DNA of 33,191 nt from Muribaculaceae bacterium (GTDB taxonomy: Bacteria > Bacteroidota > Bacteroidia > Bacteroidales > Muribaculaceae): assembly GCA_009775375.1 (NCBI GenBank), contig VSPO01000024.1, forward strand, positions 1-33,191, given 5' to 3'. Position 1 is the first letter of the stretch. The number at the start of each line of letters is the position of its first letter. This document shows, piece after piece, positions 31,693 through 33,191 of this stretch. The notes under the pieces are model-generated. The model was not told where the DNA came from. It did no database searches and saw only the letters and a program-made list of their open reading frames with translations. The position numbers were made by a program, and so were the translations under genes.

Positions 31693-32979
31693 ATGACAAA
31701 ACCGGAATACAAACCCAGAATAGCAGACACTATCCTATCCAATAAACTCAAAGGGATGGGAGCGGTGCTTATAGAGGGTCCAAAATGGTGTGGCAAGACC
31801 ACGACAGCTGAACAGCAGGCCAAAAGCATCATATACATGGATGACCCACGTTCAAAAGACAGCAACATCGAGGCTGCCAACATTGATCCGGATCTTATCC
31901 TCGACGGGGAGGTGCCCCGACTAATTGACGAGTGGCAAATTGCCCCGAGAATATGGGATGCCATTCGTTTTACGGTAGATCACAGAGGAGAGGACGGGCA
32001 ATTCATATTGACAGGTTCGTCTGTTCCCCTGATTGGCAAAGAAGAACAATTGAAATCCCATTCAGGGACGGGGAGAATATGCAGGATTAGAATGCGCACC
32101 ATGAGTCTGTGGGAATCCGGGGATTCCTCTGGAAAGATAAGTTTGAAAGCTCTATTTGCCGGAGATAAACAATCGTGCACTTGCTCCACAGATCTTGAGA
32201 AGATAGCTTTTTTGTCATGTCGCGGGGGATGGCCAAGAGCAATATTTCAGGATGCTGAAATTTCTTTGGGTAGGGCTGCAGATTATCTTGATGCAGTTGT
32301 CAATTCTGACGTAAACAGGGTTGACGGATCAATCAAAAATCCGGAAAGGGTATCCAGACTTCTTCGGTCGTATGCACGGCATTTAGGAACTCAGGTCCCA
32401 CTGTCTGTCATAAGTTCCGACCTGTCTAACAATGAAAACAGCTCGTTTGATGTGCGCACCGTGCAATCATATATCAACGCACTGAAGCTGATATTCATGA
32501 TTGAGGACATGCCGGCCTGGAATCCAAATCTTAGAAGCAAAGCCACTGTCCGCACAAGCGACACCAGATATTTTGTCGACCCATCAATAGCCGTAGCTGC
32601 CCTTGGTATCGGTCCCCAAGACCTTATCTCCGACCTGAAGACCTTCGGATTTATATTTGAAAATCTGTGCGTCCGCGATCTTCGGGTATATGCAGAAAAA
32701 CTCAACGGCAATGTCTTCCATTATCGCGACAGTCTTGGACTCGAATGCGATACGGTAGTACATATGCGCAATGGCAAACACGGACTCATCGAGATAAAAT
32801 TGGGGGGAGACAAACTTATTGAAGAGGGAGCCGCCAATCTTATAAAACTAAAAGAAAAAATAGACACCGACAAAATGGCATCGCCATCCTTCATGATGGT
32901 CCTGACAGCCATTGGAAACTTTGCATACCAACGCAAGGACGGGGTCTATGTCGTACCAATCACCTGCCTGAAAGACTGA
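31693..32979 (+). CDS. AAA ATPase with DUF4143 domain
   Basis: This 428-residue ATP-binding protein is of the AAA_14 plus DUF4143 type, whose biological role is not established. The P-loop is GPKWCGKTTTAEQQ (about 29-42). A Walker B-like strand reads VPRLIDEWQIAPRIWDAIR, and sensor-like ILTGSSVP follows. The C-terminal half begins around the helical DRVDGSIKNPERVSRLLRSYA-type segment and ends with a compact fold in which GLECDTVVHMRNGKHGLIEIKLGG resembles the D-x-ExK core of PD-(D/E)xK nucleases (parts quoted). Such ATPases are abundant, strain-variable genes in Bacteroidales. Its base composition is more AT-rich than the PUL, which is consistent with acquisition. No toxin-antitoxin partner is seen beside it. 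Confidence 0.88.
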   Translation: MTKPEYKPRIADTILSNKLKGMGAVLIEGPKWCGKTTTAEQQAKSIIYMDDPRSKDSNIEAANIDPDLILDGEVPRLIDEWQIAPRIWDAIRFTVDHRGEDGQFILTGSSVPLIGKEEQLKSHSGTGRICRIRMRTMSLWESGDSSGKISLKALFAGDKQSCTCSTDLEKIAFLSCRGGWPRAIFQDAEISLGRAADYLDAVVNSDVNRVDGSIKNPERVSRLLRSYARHLGTQVPLSVISSDLSNNENSSFDVRTVQSYINALKLIFMIEDMPAWNPNLRSKATVRTSDTRYFVDPSIAVAALGIGPQDLISDLKTFGFIFENLCVRDLRVYAEKLNGNVFHYRDSLGLECDTVVHMRNGKHGLIEIKLGGDKLIEEGAANLIKLKEKIDTDKMASPSFMMVLTAIGNFAYQRKDGVYVVPITCLKD

Positions 32980-33164
32980 TCCGGCCTGCACTTACCCCAT
33001 CAAACTGTCGGAAATCAAAGACAGGATGCCGACCTGACTCCATGATATCTGGATAGAATGAATCTGAATTCATAAATTTCAATAATTTTTTGTATATTTG
33101 ATGTAGTCTTGGGTTAATATTTTGACTACAAGGTTATTCTTGAGAATTCGCGTGAGGATGGGCA

Positions 33165-33191
33165 ATGGATAAGAAATTGGTAGTGTGTTTG
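33165..33191 (+). CDS. Possible start of a further gene, cut by window end
   Basis: An ATG at 33165 opens a frame reading MDKKLVVCL to the window edge, and the purine-rich GAGGATGG lies a few bases upstream. Nine codons are too few to identify a product. A TATATTTG box at 33093-33100 could serve as its -7 element, though no -33 box is seen. Confidence 0.3.

Overview
The window is a chromosomal piece of a Bacteroidales bacterium, most likely a gut Muribaculaceae-type organism (family-level inference). The evidence is the tandem SusC/SusD pairs, a hybrid two-component regulator, lipoproteins with acidic residues after the acylated Cys, and repeated promoters of the Bacteroidetes form TTTG-N19-20-TAnnTTTG. 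No 16S gene or other taxonomic marker is present.

Left part (1-8.8 kb), housekeeping. A truncated tRNA-Val (UAC) on the minus strand diverges from an 833-codon gene that fuses QueA (queuosine biosynthesis) to AroA (EPSP synthase). A small membrane protein with a CCxxHxxCE motif follows. A bidirectional terminator separates these from a convergent M48-like metalloprotease gene. Next come lysS, gpsA and pgi, ending in a strong terminator.

Middle part (8.8-28.35 kb), a polysaccharide utilisation locus (PUL). A 1407-residue hybrid two-component system (HTCS) regulator precedes one apparent operon: LamG-type lipoprotein, SusC1, SusD1, SusC2, SusD2, GH43 lipoprotein, GH43 periplasmic enzyme, terminator. 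Both GH43 proteins look like endo-1,5-alpha-L-arabinanases, and the order recalls (from memory) the B. thetaiotaomicron arabinan locus BT_0360-0369, so arabinan is the predicted substrate. The model is: the surface lipoprotein(s) bind arabinan, the surface GH43 cuts it, the two SusCD pairs import oligosaccharides, the second GH43 cuts them in the periplasm, and the HTCS senses them there. A pair of TCCACC hexamers exactly 21 bp apart lies in front of the operon, over the expected -33 position, and the same arrangement recurs, inverted, upstream of the HTCS gene. This is a good candidate operator. No exo-arabinofuranosidase is present in the window.

Right part (28.4-33.2 kb), accessory and decaying. 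It holds a small conserved-looking hypothetical gene, a 168-bp palindromic element with 32-bp near-perfect inverted arms, the C-terminal remnant of an outer-membrane beta-barrel protein, an ImmA/IrrE-type metallopeptidase lacking its N-terminal HTH, and a secreted SASA-type esterase frameshifted into a truncated polysaccharide deacetylase domain. The ImmA and deacetylase remnants abut, which suggests a deletion junction near 30360. A 23-bp tandem repeat array lies just upstream of an AAA/DUF4143 ATPase gene. The window ends a few codons into a possible further gene.
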